A stretch of DNA of 47,618 nt from Candidatus Pseudobutyricicoccus lothianensis (GTDB lineage Bacteria; Bacillota; Clostridia; Oscillospirales; Butyricicoccaceae), in the NCBI GenBank assembly GCA_904419295.1, contig CAJFRA010000017.1:1-47618 (forward strand). The letters run 5' to 3'. How positions within the stretch are numbered: position 1 is the stretch's first letter; the number at the start of each line of letters is the position of its first letter. The notes under the pieces were generated by a model that saw only the letters and a program-made list of their open reading frames with translations, did no database searches and was not told the DNA's origin. Of the stretch, positions 40,678 through 47,618 are shown piece by piece. The translations under genes and the position numbers were made by a program.

Positions 40678-42195
40678 TTACCCTATGGGCTGGTCCAGTG
40701 AACGGAACTGCACCGCCTCGGCGATGTGCTCTGCCCGGATGGGGCCGCCGCCTGCCAGGTCGGCGATGGTGCGGGCCACTTTCAGCACCCGGTCATAGGA
40801 GCGGGCCGTCAGCCCCAAACTGCGGAAGGCGGCTTCCATCAGCTGTTCTCCCTGGGGGTCCGGCCGGCAGTAGCGAGCCATCATCGCCGGGGTCAGCTGG
40901 GCGTTGCAGAAAATGCCCGCGCCCCGGTAGCGCTCCGCCTGGAGCTGCCGGGCGGCGTTGACCCGCTGGCGGATGGCGGCGGAAGGTTCGGCCGGCCGGC
41001 GGTCCCGCAGGGCCTCATAGCCCACGGCGGGCACTTGGACGTGGATGTCGATGCGGTCCAGCAGCGGGCCGGAGATCTTCTGCCGATATTGGCGCACCGC
41101 CTGGTCCGAGCAGGTGCAGCGGCCCGAAGGATGGCCGTAATAGCCGCATTTGCAGGGGTTCATGGCACACACCAGCATGAACCGGCTGGGGTAGGAGCAG
41201 CTGCCCGCCACCCGGGAGATGGTGACCACCCCTTCTTCCAGCGGCTGGCGCAGCACTTCCAAGGCATCCCGGCGGAATTCGGGCAGTTCGTCCAAGAACA
41301 ACACGCCGTTGTGGGCCAGGGAGATCTCGCCGGGCCGGGGCGACCGCCCGCCCCCGGAAAGGCCGGCGGCGGACACGGTGTGGTGGGGCGCCCGGAAAGG
41401 CCGGCTGGTCACCATGGGCTCCCCTTTTTCCAGCAGCCCGGCCACCGAGTAGATCTTCGTGGTCTCCAGCGCTTCGCCGTAGGCCATGTCGGGCAAAATG
41501 GAGGGCAGGCGGCGGGCCAGCATGCTCTTGCCCGCCCCCGGCGGCCCGATGAGCAAGACATGGTGGGAACCGGCCGCCGCCACTTCCAGCGCCCGCTTCA
41601 CGTTCTCCTGGCCCATCACATCGGCAAAATCCGGCCCTTGGGGAGGGGCTCCCACATATTGATAGGGCTGGGCCTGGGCCAGCTCCCCTTCCCCCCGCAA
41701 AAACTCCACCAGCTGCCGCACATGGCTGCAGGGCATCACCTGGAGCCCGTGGGCCACCGACGCCTCGGGCCCGTTGCCCGCGGGCAAGAAGACCCGGCGG
41801 GCCCCCTGGGCCTGGGCCGCCAACGCCATGGGCAGCATGCCTGTGCCGGGCCGCAATGCGCCATCCAGGCTCAGCTCGCCCAAAAAGCAATCGGTGGGCT
41901 GGGTGGGCGGGATCTGCCCCGAAGCCGCCAAAATGCCCAGCAAGATGGGCAGGTCGTACACAGGCCCCTCTTTTTTCAGATCGGCCGGGGCCAGGTTTAC
42001 CGTGATGCGGCGCAGCGGGAAATCGAAACCGCAGTTGCGGGCCGCCGCCCGCACCCGGTCCCTGGATTCTTTCACCGAAGCGTCGGGCAGCCCCACGATC
42101 TCAAAGGCGGGCAGCCCGTTGGACAGATCGCACTCACACAACACCGGCACGCCCTCAATGCCCCGCAGCCCTGCGGCCAACACTTTTGCCACCAT
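40678..42195 (-). CDS. comM: YifB/ComM-family Mg-chelatase-like AAA+ ATPase
   Basis: ComM/YifB proteins are ring helicases; in naturally transformable bacteria ComM drives branch migration during integration of taken-up DNA. The 505-residue protein has the N-terminal ChlI-like domain (MVAKVLAAGLRGIEGVPVLC, GLPDASVKESRDRVRAA), Walker A LIGPPGAGKSMLARR, Walker B GVLFLDELPEF, and the zinc-type Cys cluster AMNPCKCGYYGHPSGRCTC. The C-terminal sensor region has GLTARSYDRVLKVARTIADL. ATG 42195 matches the family start and has GGGTGG just upstream. No dprA or topA lies beside it here. Confidence 0.93.
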   Translation of the reverse strand: MVAKVLAAGLRGIEGVPVLCECDLSNGLPAFEIVGLPDASVKESRDRVRAAARNCGFDFPLRRITVNLAPADLKKEGPVYDLPILLGILAASGQIPPTQPTDCFLGELSLDGALRPGTGMLPMALAAQAQGARRVFLPAGNGPEASVAHGLQVMPCSHVRQLVEFLRGEGELAQAQPYQYVGAPPQGPDFADVMGQENVKRALEVAAAGSHHVLLIGPPGAGKSMLARRLPSILPDMAYGEALETTKIYSVAGLLEKGEPMVTSRPFRAPHHTVSAAGLSGGGRSPRPGEISLAHNGVLFLDELPEFRRDALEVLRQPLEEGVVTISRVAGSCSYPSRFMLVCAMNPCKCGYYGHPSGRCTCSDQAVRQYRQKISGPLLDRIDIHVQVPAVGYEALRDRRPAEPSAAIRQRVNAARQLQAERYRGAGIFCNAQLTPAMMARYCRPDPQGEQLMEAAFRSLGLTARSYDRVLKVARTIADLAGGGPIRAEHIAEAVQFRSLDQPIG

Positions 42196-42245
42196 ACCAT
42201 CCACCCCTTTTCTCCCCCGGTGGGGAGCTGTCTTTCTCTGTTCCC

Positions 42246-42274
42246 ATGATACAATAAAACGGAAGCCTTGGCAA
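42246..42274 (-). promoter_or_regulatory. Promoter of the yifB/comM gene
   Basis: Minus-strand TTGCCA (42269-42274), exactly 17 bases, TATCAT (42246-42251), 51 bases before the ATG. Confidence 0.6.
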
Positions 42275-42286
42275 TTTGAAACCGCC

Positions 42287-42315
42287 TTGCGCCGCGGTTT
42301 CCCCCGTGGTATCAT
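42287..42315 (+). promoter_or_regulatory. Promoter of the flavin-binding protein gene
   Basis: TTGCGC (42287-42292), 17-base spacer, TATCAT (42310-42315), 70 bases before the ATG. It is back to back with the comM promoter. Confidence 0.45.
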
Positions 42316-42384
42316 GAAGACAAAGCATCCCCACCATCCACGCCGCCCGCTGCGGGGCGTGCCAGCAAACGGAGGTGACCGGCC

Positions 42385-42804
42385 ATGACACAAGAATTGG
42401 AACATGCGCTGACCAGCCTGATCTGCCGGGCGGATATGACCCTGGTCAGTTCGGTGGACCCAGAGGGCTTCCCCATCACAAAGGCGATGCTGCCGCCCCG
42501 GGAGCGGGAAGGCGTCCGGGTGTTCTGGTTTTCCACCAACACTTCTTCTCAAAAAGTCCAGGCTTTCCGCCAAAACCCAAAGGCCAGCCTGTATTTCGTA
42601 GACCGGGCCGCCTTCTGCGGCGCCAGCTTTACAGGCACCATGGAAGTGCTGGAAAACCCGGCCGCCAAAGAGCGGCTCTGGCAGCAGGGGGACACGCTGT
42701 TTTACCCCAAAGGGGTGACGGACCCGGATTACTGCGTGCTGCGCTTTACGGCCATCCGGGGCCGCTATTACAGCGACCTGCATTCCCAGGATTTCTCCCT
42801 GTAA
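42385..42804 (+). CDS. Pyridoxamine 5'-phosphate oxidase-like flavin-binding protein
   Basis: The 139-residue protein has the split-barrel fold of the PNPOx-like family: ADMTLVSSVDPEGFPITKAM, VFWFSTNTSSQKVQAFRQNP, ASLYFVDRAAFCGASFTGTM and a C-terminal YCVLRFTAIRGRYY. Relatives (general stress protein 26 type) bind FMN or F420; the reaction is unknown. The family's vitamin B6 role is not implied. GGAGG lies about 9 bases before ATG 42385. Single gene, divergent from comM. Confidence 0.85.
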   Translation: MTQELEHALTSLICRADMTLVSSVDPEGFPITKAMLPPREREGVRVFWFSTNTSSQKVQAFRQNPKASLYFVDRAAFCGASFTGTMEVLENPAAKERLWQQGDTLFYPKGVTDPDYCVLRFTAIRGRYYSDLHSQDFSL

Positions 42805-43052
42805 GGCAGCGGTCTGAAAATTCCGCAACCCCCGGGCTTTCCCCGGGGCTGCCTGCCGGACGGGCGCTTTTTGCCCGCCAAAAAATCCACCGGCCGGATG
42901 GACTTCTTCCCCATTTTTTTGCGCCTTCTCCTGGTTTTTACCTTCTCTTGACGGACTCCCTTTGGCCATAAGGGTTTTTTGCCGAAAAATTTTCACTATT
43001 TATCCATTCTGTTTCCATTCAATGAATTTTTTATTTTTTTGTGCCCGTTTTC
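42805..43052. other. Gene-free stretch before the PFOR promoter
   Basis: No reading frame with a ribosome binding site is seen. It contains a GC-rich hairpin (CCCCGGG 42830-42836 with 42842-42848) and a CGGGC/GCCCG stem around 42861-42877, which may end the upstream transcript although a clean U-run is missing. The last 80 bases are AT-rich, as often found upstream of a strong promoter. Confidence 0.5.
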
Positions 43053-43081
43053 TGGACACTGGACTTCTTATCTGATAGAAT
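43053..43081 (+). promoter_or_regulatory. Promoter of the PFOR gene
   Basis: TGGACA (43053-43058, five of six), exactly 17 bases, TAGAAT (43076-43081) preceded by TGA, an extended -10. The AT-rich block just upstream could act as an UP element. Confidence 0.75.
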
Positions 43082-43133
43082 AGATGCGGTTATTTATGTA
43101 ACTTTATATACTAATGAAGGAGGATACAATCCC

Positions 43134-46100
43134 ATGGCAAGAAAAACAAAATCCATGGACGGTAATACCGCTGCGGCACACGTATCGTATGCCTTTACCG
43201 ACGTCGCGGCGATTTACCCCATCACTCCCTCGTCCGTAATGGCTGACTTGGCCGACCAGTGGTCTGCCAATGGTCAGAAGAACATTTTCGGGCAGGAAGT
43301 CCGCGTTGTAGAGATGCAGTCCGAAGCCGGCGCCGCCGGTGCTGTGCACGGCTCTCTGGCGGCGGGCGCGCTCACCACAACGTACACCGCCTCCCAGGGT
43401 CTGCTGCTGATGATCCCCAACATGTACAAGATCGCAGGTGAGCTGCTGCCGGGCGTCATCCATTGTTCTGCCCGCGCCCTGGCTTCCCACGCCCTGTCTA
43501 TCTTCGGCGATCATCAGGACGTCATGGCTTGCCGCCAGACCGGCTTTGCCATGCTGGCCAGCACCAACCCGCAGGAAGTGATGGACCTGGGCGCCGTTGC
43601 CCACCTGGCCGCCATCAAAGGCCGCGTTCCCTTCCTGCATTTCTTCGATGGTTTCCGCACCTCTCACGAGATCCAGAAAGTGGAGCAGTGGGACTATGAA
43701 GACCTGAAGGAAATGGTGGACATGGACGCGGTGCAGGAGTTCCGCGCCAGAGCTCTGAACCCCGAACACCCCGTTCTGCGCGGCAGCGCCCAGAACCCGG
43801 ACATCTTCTTCCAGGCCAGAGAGGCCAGCAACCCCTACTATGAAGCCGTTCCCGGCATCGTAGAGGAGTACATGGACAAAGTCAACAAGAAGATCGGCAC
43901 CAACTACCAGCTCTTCAACTACTACGGCGCCCCCGATGCCGAACATGTCATCGTGGCCATGGGTTCCGTGTGCGACACCATTGAAGAAGTCATCGACTAC
44001 AAGCTGGCCCAGGGTGAAAAAGTGGGCTTGGTGAAAGTCCGCCTGTACCGCCCCTTCGTGGCGCAGAAATTTGCCGACGCCATCCCTCAGAGCGTCAAGA
44101 CCATCTCCGTGCTGGACCGCACCAAGGAACCCGGCGCGCTGGGCGAGCCTCTGTATCTGGATGTCGTCTCCGCGCTGGCTGAGACCGGCCGTCACATCGA
44201 CGTGCTGGGCGGCCGCTATGGCCTGGGCAGCAAAGATACCCCCAACAGCAACATCTTTGCCGTGTTCGCCAACATGGACAGCCAGGATATGAAGCGCAAG
44301 TTCACCATCGGCATCACCGACGACGTGACCAATCTGTCGCTGAAAGATCCGGAAAACGTGCCCGACACCACACCGGCCGGCACCATCTCCTGCAAGTTCT
44401 GGGGCCTGGGCGGCGACGGCACTGTGGGCGCCAACAAAAACTCCATCAAGATCATCGGCGACCACACCGATATGTATGCCCAAGCTTACTTTGATTACGA
44501 CTCCAAGAAGACTGGCGGCCTGACGGTCTCCCATCTGCGCTTCGGCAAAGAGAAGATCCGTTCCCCCTATCTGGTCAGCCGTGCTGACTTCGTGGCCTGC
44601 CACAACCCCTCTTATGTGGATAAGTACGACATCGTGCAGGATGTCAAGCCGGGCGGCACTTTCCTGCTGAACTGCCAGTGGTCCCCCGAAGAGCTGGACG
44701 CCCATCTGCCCGCTTCCATGAAGCGCTACATCGCCAAGAACAACATCAAGTTCTACACCGTGGACGCCATCGACAAGGCCCGCGAGATCGGCATGGGCAA
44801 GCGCACCAACACCATCCTGCAATCCGCTTTCTTCAAGCTGGCCAACATCATCCCCATCGACGATGCGGTGCAGTACATGAAGGAAGCTGCTAAGAAATCC
44901 TATGGCCGCAAGGGCGAAGACATCGTCCAGATGAACTACAAGGCCATCGATGCCGGCGTAGACGCCATCAACGAGATCCAGGTGCCCGCCGCTTGGGCCG
45001 ACGCCGTGGATGCCCCTGTTGAAAAGCACTACGAAGGCCGCCCCGAAGTGGTCAGCTTCGTCAAGAACGTGCTGAACCCCATCGCGGAGCAAAAGGGCAA
45101 CCAGCTGCCTGTTTCCACCTTTGAAAACGCAGCCGACGGCACATTCCCCCTGGGCGTTTCCGCCTATGAGAAGCGCGGCGTAGCCGTGGACGTGCCCGAA
45201 TGGATCCCGGAAAACTGCATCCAGTGCAACCAGTGCTCCTTTGTGTGCCCCCATGCCACCATCCGCCCCTATGCCATGGACGCCGAGGAAGTGAAGAACG
45301 CCCCCGCTGCCATGAAGGGCAAGAAGATGCTGGGCAAGGGCTGCGAAGAGTTCACCTTTGTGCAGCAAGTCGACCCGCTGGACTGCATGGGCTGCGGCCT
45401 GTGCGCCAACATCTGCCCGGCGCCCAACAAGGCCCTGGTGATGAAGCCTCTGGCCAGCCAGATGGATCAGCAGGAGTGCTTCGACTATGCTGTGAAGCAT
45501 GTCACCGAAAAGCAGACCGGCTTTGCTCCTGAGACTGTCAAGGGCAGCCAGTTCAAGCAGCCCCTGCTGGAGTTCTCCGGCGCCTGCGCAGGCTGCGTGG
45601 AGACCGCTTATGCCCGCCTGATCACTCAGCTGTTCGGCGACCGCATGAGCATTGCCAACGCCACCGGCTGTTCCTCCATCTGGGGCGGCAGCGCACCGGC
45701 GGCTCCTTACACCATCAACAAGGATGGCCGCGGACCTTCCTGGGCCAACTCCCTGTTTGAAGACAACGCCGAATTCGGCCTGGGCATTGCCATTGCCACC
45801 CGCCAGCTGCGGGAGAGACTGGCTGCCAAGGTGCAGAAGGTGATGGAAGGCGCTTCCGGCTCTTTGAAGGAAGCTTGCCAGAACTATCTGGATACCCTGA
45901 CCAACAGCGCCGCTTCCCGCAAGGCCACCGACGCTCTGGTGCCTGAGCTGGAGAAGGCTGCTGCCAACGGCTGCGAGCTGTCCAAGGAGATCCTGAAGGA
46001 CAAGGACTTCCTGGCCAAGAGATCCGTCTGGATCTTCGGCGGCGACGGCTGGGCCTATGACATCGGTTACGGCGGTGTGGACCATGTGCTGGCCTCTGGC

Positions 46101-46676
46101 GAAGATGTGAACATCATGGTCTTCGACACCGAGGTATATTCCAACACCGGCGGCCAGGCCTCCAAGGCTTCTCAGATCGGCCAGGTGGCGCAGTTCGCCG
46201 CAGCCGGCAAGAAGATCAAGAAGAAGGATCTGGCAGCCATCTCCATGACCTATGGCTACATCTATGTGGCTCAGATCGGTATGGGCGCCAACTACCAGCA
46301 GACTGTCCGCGCCCTGGTGGAAGCGGAGAGCTACAACGGTCCTTCCCTGGTCATCGGCTATGCTCCCTGCGAGATGCACGGCATCAAGGGCGGCATGGGC
46401 AACAGCCAGCTGGAGATCAAGGCCGCTGTGGAAGCCGGTTACTGGCATCTGTTCCGCTACGATCCTCGCCTGAAGGAAGAGGGCAAGAACCCCTTCCAGC
46501 TGGACAGCAAGGCTCCGAAGGCCGACTACGAAGACTTCATCAAGAGAGAAGTCCGTTACACTGCCCTGGCCCGCTCCTTCCCGGAGAAGGCGGAAGGCAT
46601 GTATCAGCTGGCTGCTGAGGAAGCTAAGAAGAAGTACGACCGTCTGGTCAAGCGTGCCGAGGAAAACTGGGACTGA
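43134..46676 (+). CDS. nifJ: Pyruvate:ferredoxin (flavodoxin) oxidoreductase
   Basis: PFOR splits pyruvate into acetyl-CoA and CO2 and reduces ferredoxin, the central step of clostridial fermentation. The 1180-residue homodimer-type protein has the fused domain order. First is the pyruvate-binding domain (MARKTKSMDGNTAAAHVSYA, YPITPSSVM), then the CoA and linker domains. Next come two 4Fe-4S motifs (CIQCNQCSFVCPHA, CMGCGLCANICPAPN). A further cluster Cys pair is GACAGCVETAYARL, and the TPP domain follows (GDGWAYDIGYGG, NTGGQASKAS). ATG 43134 with AGGAGG 10 bases upstream is chosen over an upstream in-frame ATG lying in the promoter. Codon use has more T-ending codons than its neighbours, as expected of a highly expressed gene. 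Confidence 0.98.
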   Translation: MARKTKSMDGNTAAAHVSYAFTDVAAIYPITPSSVMADLADQWSANGQKNIFGQEVRVVEMQSEAGAAGAVHGSLAAGALTTTYTASQGLLLMIPNMYKIAGELLPGVIHCSARALASHALSIFGDHQDVMACRQTGFAMLASTNPQEVMDLGAVAHLAAIKGRVPFLHFFDGFRTSHEIQKVEQWDYEDLKEMVDMDAVQEFRARALNPEHPVLRGSAQNPDIFFQAREASNPYYEAVPGIVEEYMDKVNKKIGTNYQLFNYYGAPDAEHVIVAMGSVCDTIEEVIDYKLAQGEKVGLVKVRLYRPFVAQKFADAIPQSVKTISVLDRTKEPGALGEPLYLDVVSALAETGRHIDVLGGRYGLGSKDTPNSNIFAVFANMDSQDMKRKFTIGITDDVTNLSLKDPENVPDTTPAGTISCKFWGLGGDGTVGANKNSIKIIGDHTDMYAQAYFDYDSKKTGGLTVSHLRFGKEKIRSPYLVSRADFVACHNPSYVDKYDIVQDVKPGGTFLLNCQWSPEELDAHLPASMKRYIAKNNIKFYTVDAIDKAREIGMGKRTNTILQSAFFKLANIIPIDDAVQYMKEAAKKSYGRKGEDIVQMNYKAIDAGVDAINEIQVPAAWADAVDAPVEKHYEGRPEVVSFVKNVLNPIAEQKGNQLPVSTFENAADGTFPLGVSAYEKRGVAVDVPEWIPENCIQCNQCSFVCPHATIRPYAMDAEEVKNAPAAMKGKKMLGKGCEEFTFVQQVDPLDCMGCGLCANICPAPNKALVMKPLASQMDQQECFDYAVKHVTEKQTGFAPETVKGSQFKQPLLEFSGACAGCVETAYARLITQLFGDRMSIANATGCSSIWGGSAPAAPYTINKDGRGPSWANSLFEDNAEFGLGIAIATRQLRERLAAKVQKVMEGASGSLKEACQNYLDTLTNSAASRKATDALVPELEKAAANGCELSKEILKDKDFLAKRSVWIFGGDGWAYDIGYGGVDHVLASGEDVNIMVFDTEVYSNTGGQASKASQIGQVAQFAAAGKKIKKKDLAAISMTYGYIYVAQIGMGANYQQTVRALVEAESYNGPSLVIGYAPCEMHGIKGGMGNSQLEIKAAVEAGYWHLFRYDPRLKEEGKNPFQLDSKAPKADYEDFIKREVRYTALARSFPEKAEGMYQLAAEEAKKKYDRLVKRAEENWD

Positions 46677-46788
46677 TCCCAAGCCTTTGGCGCTGAACGG
46701 TTTGAAAAAGGAGCGGACGCATGGGGAACCGGTGCATAGGGACAATTTATGAACCTACCCATATAACATAATATTTGTTCCTGTGGAG

Positions 46789-46819
46789 GGAGGCTGTGTT
46801 TCGGCACAGCCTCCTTTTT
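46789..46819 (+). terminator. Terminator after the PFOR gene
   Basis: GGAGGCTGTG (46789-46798) pairs with CACAGCCTCC (46805-46814), loop TTTCGG, followed by five T. It lies 112 bases after the PFOR stop and only 4 bases from the end of the recombinase pseudogene. The terminator could belong to the mobile element. Confidence 0.88.
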
Positions 46820-46823
46820 CTGC

Positions 46824-47618
46824 TCATGCGACTTCGTTTGGGATTTCTTCTTTCAAGGATTCAGCTACATTCTCAGGCAGTTCATCCACCAGGCCAATGT
46901 CACGATAGTAGATGCGTACCTCCTGCGGTGCTGTGCGGGAGTATTTCTCCGCACGCTCACCGACCTCCACTCGCTTGATGAAGATGCGCAGGATCTCAGC
47001 AGTCAGCTCCGGGATCTCGCTGTATCGCTTGGCATTCTCAATGAACCGGGCAATATTGACCGGGCAATATTGGAGCTGGAGTCTTTCAGTTCCTGAAGCC
47101 TTCCTTCCATGGCAGGGAGCTGTTCCTGGATCTCTTTCTGCTCGGCGGTGTACTCCTGAGACAGGATGCGATACTGCTCGTCCGGGATGCGGCCAAGTAC
47201 ACTGTCCTCGTAGAGCCGTTTGAACAGCTTCGTCAGCTCGGCCTGGCGCTTCTGCATGGTGTCGATCTTCTTTTGGAGCATAGCGATCTCCTGCTGTGCC
47301 TCCTTGCCCTGCTTCTTGCGGATATGCTCTGCAAACCGCAGCTCATTCTGACGAGCGAAGTGTGTGACACGGCGGATGTCATCCAACAGGATAGCATTGA
47401 GTTCCTGTTCCCGGATGTAATGAGCGGAGCAGATGTCTTTGCCTTTCTTCTTGTAGGTGGAGCACATAAAGTTGTTTTTCACCGCTTCCATGGTGTGCGC
47501 CCGGTGCAGTACCATGGTGCCTCCACAGTCCAGGCAGTAGACCAGTCCAGAAAAGATATTCTGCTCAGCCATATTGGCTCTGCGCCGTTTGTGCTTGCGG
47601 ATATCCTGTACGATCTCC
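46824..47618 (-). pseudogene. Large serine recombinase, C-terminal part, frameshifted and cut by the window edge
   Basis: The frame enters from the right edge (reading EIVQDIRKHKRRRANMAEQN) and continues with the recombinase zinc ribbon FSGLVYCLDCGGTMVLHR, KKGKDICSAHYIRE and a long coiled coil (KKIDTMQKRQAELTKLFKRL). This is typical of transposon and ICE serine recombinases of the TnpX/DUF4368 kind. At 47045-47072 a perfect 14-bp tandem duplication shifts the frame, so translation ends at 47003 in a wrong frame. Deleting one copy restores a normal family C-terminus (PELTAEILRIFIKRVEVGER, then IYYRDIG and ESLKEE) to a stop at 46824. It probably marks one end of a mobile element lying to the right. 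Confidence 0.85.
47045..47072. repeat. Perfect 14-bp tandem duplication in the recombinase gene
   Basis: ACCGGGCAATATTG occurs twice head to tail (47045-47058 and 47059-47072). Fourteen is not a multiple of three, so it breaks the reading frame. Copies with no divergence suggest a recent event or a reversible slippage site. Confidence 0.95.

Noticed and set aside
42375..42971. A second plus-strand frame overlapping the flavin-binding protein gene
   Set aside because: It is an off-frame shadow, Pro/Arg/His-rich with no similarity; the PNPOx-like frame has the ribosome binding site and family motifs.
43104..46745. A 1213-codon open frame on the minus strand opposite the PFOR gene
   Set aside because: It is a shadow of the GC-biased codon pattern of the PFOR gene: low complexity, His/Gly/Leu-rich, no ribosome binding site. 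The plus-strand protein is unmistakable.
1..47618. CRISPR arrays, rRNA and tRNA genes
   Set aside because: No regular repeat-spacer pattern and no cloverleaf or rRNA-like segment was noticed on either strand when reading the intergenic regions.

Overview
This window comes from a GC-rich, low-oxygen Clostridia-type Firmicute. The best guess is an Oscillospiraceae/Ruminococcaceae-like gut lineage. This rests on an endosporulation gene (spoIIR), AddAB rather than RecBCD, pyruvate:ferredoxin oxidoreductase, a B12-dependent ribonucleotide reductase, a GntK-Gnd gluconate route, an L21-type leader ahead of rplU, and AGGAGG-type ribosome binding sites. The species cannot be named from sequence alone. 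No rRNA, tRNA or CRISPR array was seen.

Layout. 1-2326: a small membrane protein (minus strand) and a divergent polysaccharide flippase. 2381-11514: one long aromatic amino acid operon (aroF, tyrA, aroB, aroA, aroC, pheA, an aroE-aroK fusion, aroQ, sfsA). It encodes all seven shikimate steps plus the Phe and Tyr branch enzymes. Its leader carries a 36-codon peptide gene packed with Phe and Tyr codons, followed by mutually exclusive antiterminator and terminator stems. This is the layout of a ribosome-mediated Phe/Tyr attenuator. 11533-15663 (minus): a chloramphenicol acetyltransferase-like gene, a 263-bp array of seven hairpins, hflX, a MATE exporter and rpmE. 16020-17489: a membrane-anchored PpiC-type foldase. 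17716-28382 (minus): addB-addA, spoIIR, ispE, a DUF362 ferredoxin-like protein and a PHP phosphatase.

28570-33577: a DUF378 membrane protein, ackA (minus), the divergent tmcAL, then rplU-rpmA behind a strong promoter and leader, and obg. 33735-37434: a class-M-like sirtuin (minus), an unrecognised 31-codon gene with its own promoter, ribosome binding site and terminators (minus), and the divergent nrdJ. 37528-40408 (minus): gntK-gnd. 40546-40612: a cluster of DnaA-box sequences in an intergenic region. 40678-42804: a YifB/ComM AAA+ protein (minus) and a divergent flavin-binding protein. 43134-46676: pyruvate:ferredoxin oxidoreductase. 46824-47618: the C-terminal part of a large serine recombinase, frameshifted by a perfect 14-bp tandem duplication and running off the window edge.

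How the genes work together: the aro operon turns PEP and erythrose-4-phosphate into prephenate, phenylpyruvate and hydroxyphenylpyruvate, with charged tRNA-Phe/Tyr probably setting read-through at the leader. GntK and Gnd feed ribulose-5-phosphate and NADPH. PFOR makes acetyl-CoA and AckA can make ATP from acetyl phosphate. TmcAL, divergent from ackA, consumes acetate to modify tRNA-Met. The most notable items beyond routine annotation are the Phe/Tyr attenuator, the orphan 31-residue gene beside nrdJ, the DnaA-box cluster away from dnaA, the hairpin array, the Gln-for-His sirtuin, and the joint absence of the L27 N-terminal extension and the prp gene.
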